From contig JACMIM010000871.1 in the NCBI GenBank assembly GCA_014381165.1, positions 1-12,742 on the forward strand: a stretch of DNA of 12,742 nt. The letters are read 5' to 3'. Below, in pieces: positions 11,633 through 12,742 of this stretch; within the stretch, counting starts at the first letter, position 1; each line of letters opens with the position of its first letter. The DNA is from Roseiflexaceae bacterium (GTDB taxonomy: Bacteria > Chloroflexota > Chloroflexia > Chloroflexales > Roseiflexaceae). Made by a program: the position numbers and the translations under genes. Below the pieces are notes generated by a model that was given only the letters and a program-made list of their open reading frames with translations, did not search any database and was not told the DNA's origin.

Positions 11633-12718
11633 TCAACCGGTTGCTTCGAACACAAAGATATACTCGTGTTTGAACACAAAAAAGCCGCCGGCCAGCGCAC
11701 GGTAGCGCCAAAGCTCTTTTTGCGTGCGCTTGCCGGTGGTTTCCTCGAAGTTCTTGACCACAATGCTTTTAAGCGTCAGGCCAGGCCGCTGTAATGCCTG
11801 CATAGCTTGAAAACCAAGCGGCAGCCACTCGCCCCTGGCGTACTTATCGCCGATCACTAATACCAGATGTCCACCTGGTGCTAGCGCCTGCGCCGCCTGT
11901 TCGCTTACTTCGCCAAGTTGTTCAAGAAAGCGCTCGACCGTGCCGCAGTTCGAAAGATCGCGTGGATCGCTGCTGAACTTGATGATATCGTGATAGGGCG
12001 GGTGTAGTAGCACAAGCTGGGCTTGCTGCTGGCCGTGCTGCCCAAGCAGTGCGCGGAAGTCAACACCGCTGCTGTCGCCAGTCACGATCTGGCCGATCGT
12101 ACCATGCTGATTTGGCTCGCTTTCCACACGGGCGCGGGCACTTGCGGCCACATCTTCTTGCAGTTCGACACCCAGGCAGTTACGGCCAAGCCGTTGGGCC
12201 TCGATCAGGGTTGTGCCGCTGCCTGCAAAGGCGTCTAGCACCCAGTCACCCTTTTTGGTGTAGCGGCGCATCATCTGGTTGGGAATCTGCGGGACGAAGT
12301 TGCCCCAGTAGCCGGCCGTGTGCGCGCCGACCTTATCGCGCCGCTCGATCTGCCAAAGGCTGTCGGTCTGAATATCGGCGTAGGTCTTCCAGCGGTTCAA
12401 GTCGAGGTCGTTCACGCCATTGGTGCGGGGCTGGCCGCCGCTCCGCCGCAGGCGCTCGACGTAATAGCGCGCCCGCTCGATCGTCAACGCTGCGCCGATC
12501 TGGGCGAGTTCCTCGGCGATAAAGCTAAAAGGAAAGCTGATGCCTGCGCCATTGGCATCGGGCCGGTCGGCGGCGAGCCAGCCCGCCTGCAGCGCAGCCA
12601 CGCCTTCCCGCAGCGTGGCCACGTTCGGCGCAACCAGTAGTTCGCGTAGTTCGGCGTCAAACGTGGTGGCGTCAAAAGATAGGATGTCGTCGGGTGGTGT
12701 TTCGGAGTCGTGTGTCAT
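11633..12718 (-). CDS. Solitary DNA (N4-cytosine/N6-adenine) methyltransferase-like protein
   Basis: This 361-residue SAM-dependent amino-methyltransferase is related to the N6_N4_Mtase group (COG0863-like). The SAM-binding segment is VLDAFAGSGTTLIEAQRLG (160-178), followed by CLGVELQED. The catalytic motif IV is LLHPPYHDIIKFS (237-249), and a later strand is HLVLVIGDKY (284-293). The preceding YWGNFVPQIPNQMMRRYTKKGD (137-158) resembles motif X. Motif order is therefore X-I-IV, with no large target-recognition insert between I and IV. The N-terminal 130 residues or the C-terminus must confer specificity. HPPY replaces the common DPPY/SPPY, so target base and even DNA specificity are uncertain; an RNA substrate is a minor alternative. 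No restriction endonuclease or DNA-binding partner is visible, although only 24 bp upstream are present. The start at 12718 lacks a clear SD. Confidence 0.86.
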   Translation of the reverse strand: MTHDSETPPDDILSFDATTFDAELRELLVAPNVATLREGVAALQAGWLAADRPDANGAGISFPFSFIAEELAQIGAALTIERARYYVERLRRSGGQPRTNGVNDLDLNRWKTYADIQTDSLWQIERRDKVGAHTAGYWGNFVPQIPNQMMRRYTKKGDWVLDAFAGSGTTLIEAQRLGRNCLGVELQEDVAASARARVESEPNQHGTIGQIVTGDSSGVDFRALLGQHGQQQAQLVLLHPPYHDIIKFSSDPRDLSNCGTVERFLEQLGEVSEQAAQALAPGGHLVLVIGDKYARGEWLPLGFQAMQALQRPGLTLKSIVVKNFEETTGKRTQKELWRYRALAGGFFVFKHEYIFVFEATG

Positions 12719-12742
12719 ACTCGTATTGAAAATGGGGTACGC

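Noticed and set aside
8740..12718. A defence island or new multi-gene system linking TetR, SDR, sigma factor and methyltransferase
   Set aside because: The genes lie on different strands, have separate control signals and no shared functional logic; simple adjacency is not evidence.

Overview
The window looks like a chromosomal stretch from a moderately GC-rich, non-pathogenic-looking bacterium. I favour a member of the Chloroflexota (Chloroflexus/Roseiflexus/Herpetosiphon-like). This rests on gene style, a Gram-positive-type SOS box, intergenic hairpin repeats, and a secreted protein with a proline linker and a C-terminal FLPL tail of a kind I associate with that phylum. The assignment is inference; no 16S or other decisive marker is present. 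There is no CRISPR array, transposase, phage gene or rRNA.

Layout. (1) 1-883, minus strand: the 5' part of glmU runs off the left edge. It is preceded by a tRNA-Gln(UUG) gene with its own promoter and a strong intrinsic terminator that ends just upstream of glmU. (2) 896-2881, plus strand: a sigma70-type promoter drives a yybP-ykoY (Mn2+) riboswitch with an intrinsic terminator. A palindromic intergenic repeat follows, then a TerC/Alx-type membrane protein (probable Mn2+ exporter) with its own terminator hairpin, then a small unknown membrane protein. (3) 2929-5151, minus strand: a complete RecD2-type helicase with a perfect palindrome containing GAAC-N4-GTTC (LexA-like box) over its promoter. 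(4) 5192-7526: a cluster of small hairpins, then a secreted protein built of three tandem units of about 205 residues, closed by a 46-bp perfect palindrome. (5) 7683-8534, minus: a two-domain rhodanese (3-mercaptopyruvate sulfurtransferase type). (6) 8606-8731: a 126-bp inverted-repeat element. (7) 8740-10810: a divergent TetR regulator / short-chain dehydrogenase pair, separated by about 430 bp of nested palindromic repeats plus a near-consensus promoter with a candidate operator. (8) 10894-11547: an ECF-like sigma factor without an adjacent anti-sigma gene. (9) 11633-12718, minus: a solitary DNA N4/N6 methyltransferase-like protein.

How the parts work together. Most genes are independent transcription units. 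The best supported regulatory stories are Mn2+ to riboswitch to TerC; DNA damage (LexA) to RecD2; and TetR to the divergent SDR.

The least explained material is intergenic. Hairpins with different stems share a TGAA/TTCA loop. A second, AT-rich palindromic element occurs once in the terC leader and once in the tetR/SDR gap, where a third hairpin of similar architecture also lies. The stem changes in these repeats preserve pairing, suggesting maintained secondary structure or mobile miniature elements. I see no convincing new multi-gene defence or metabolic system.
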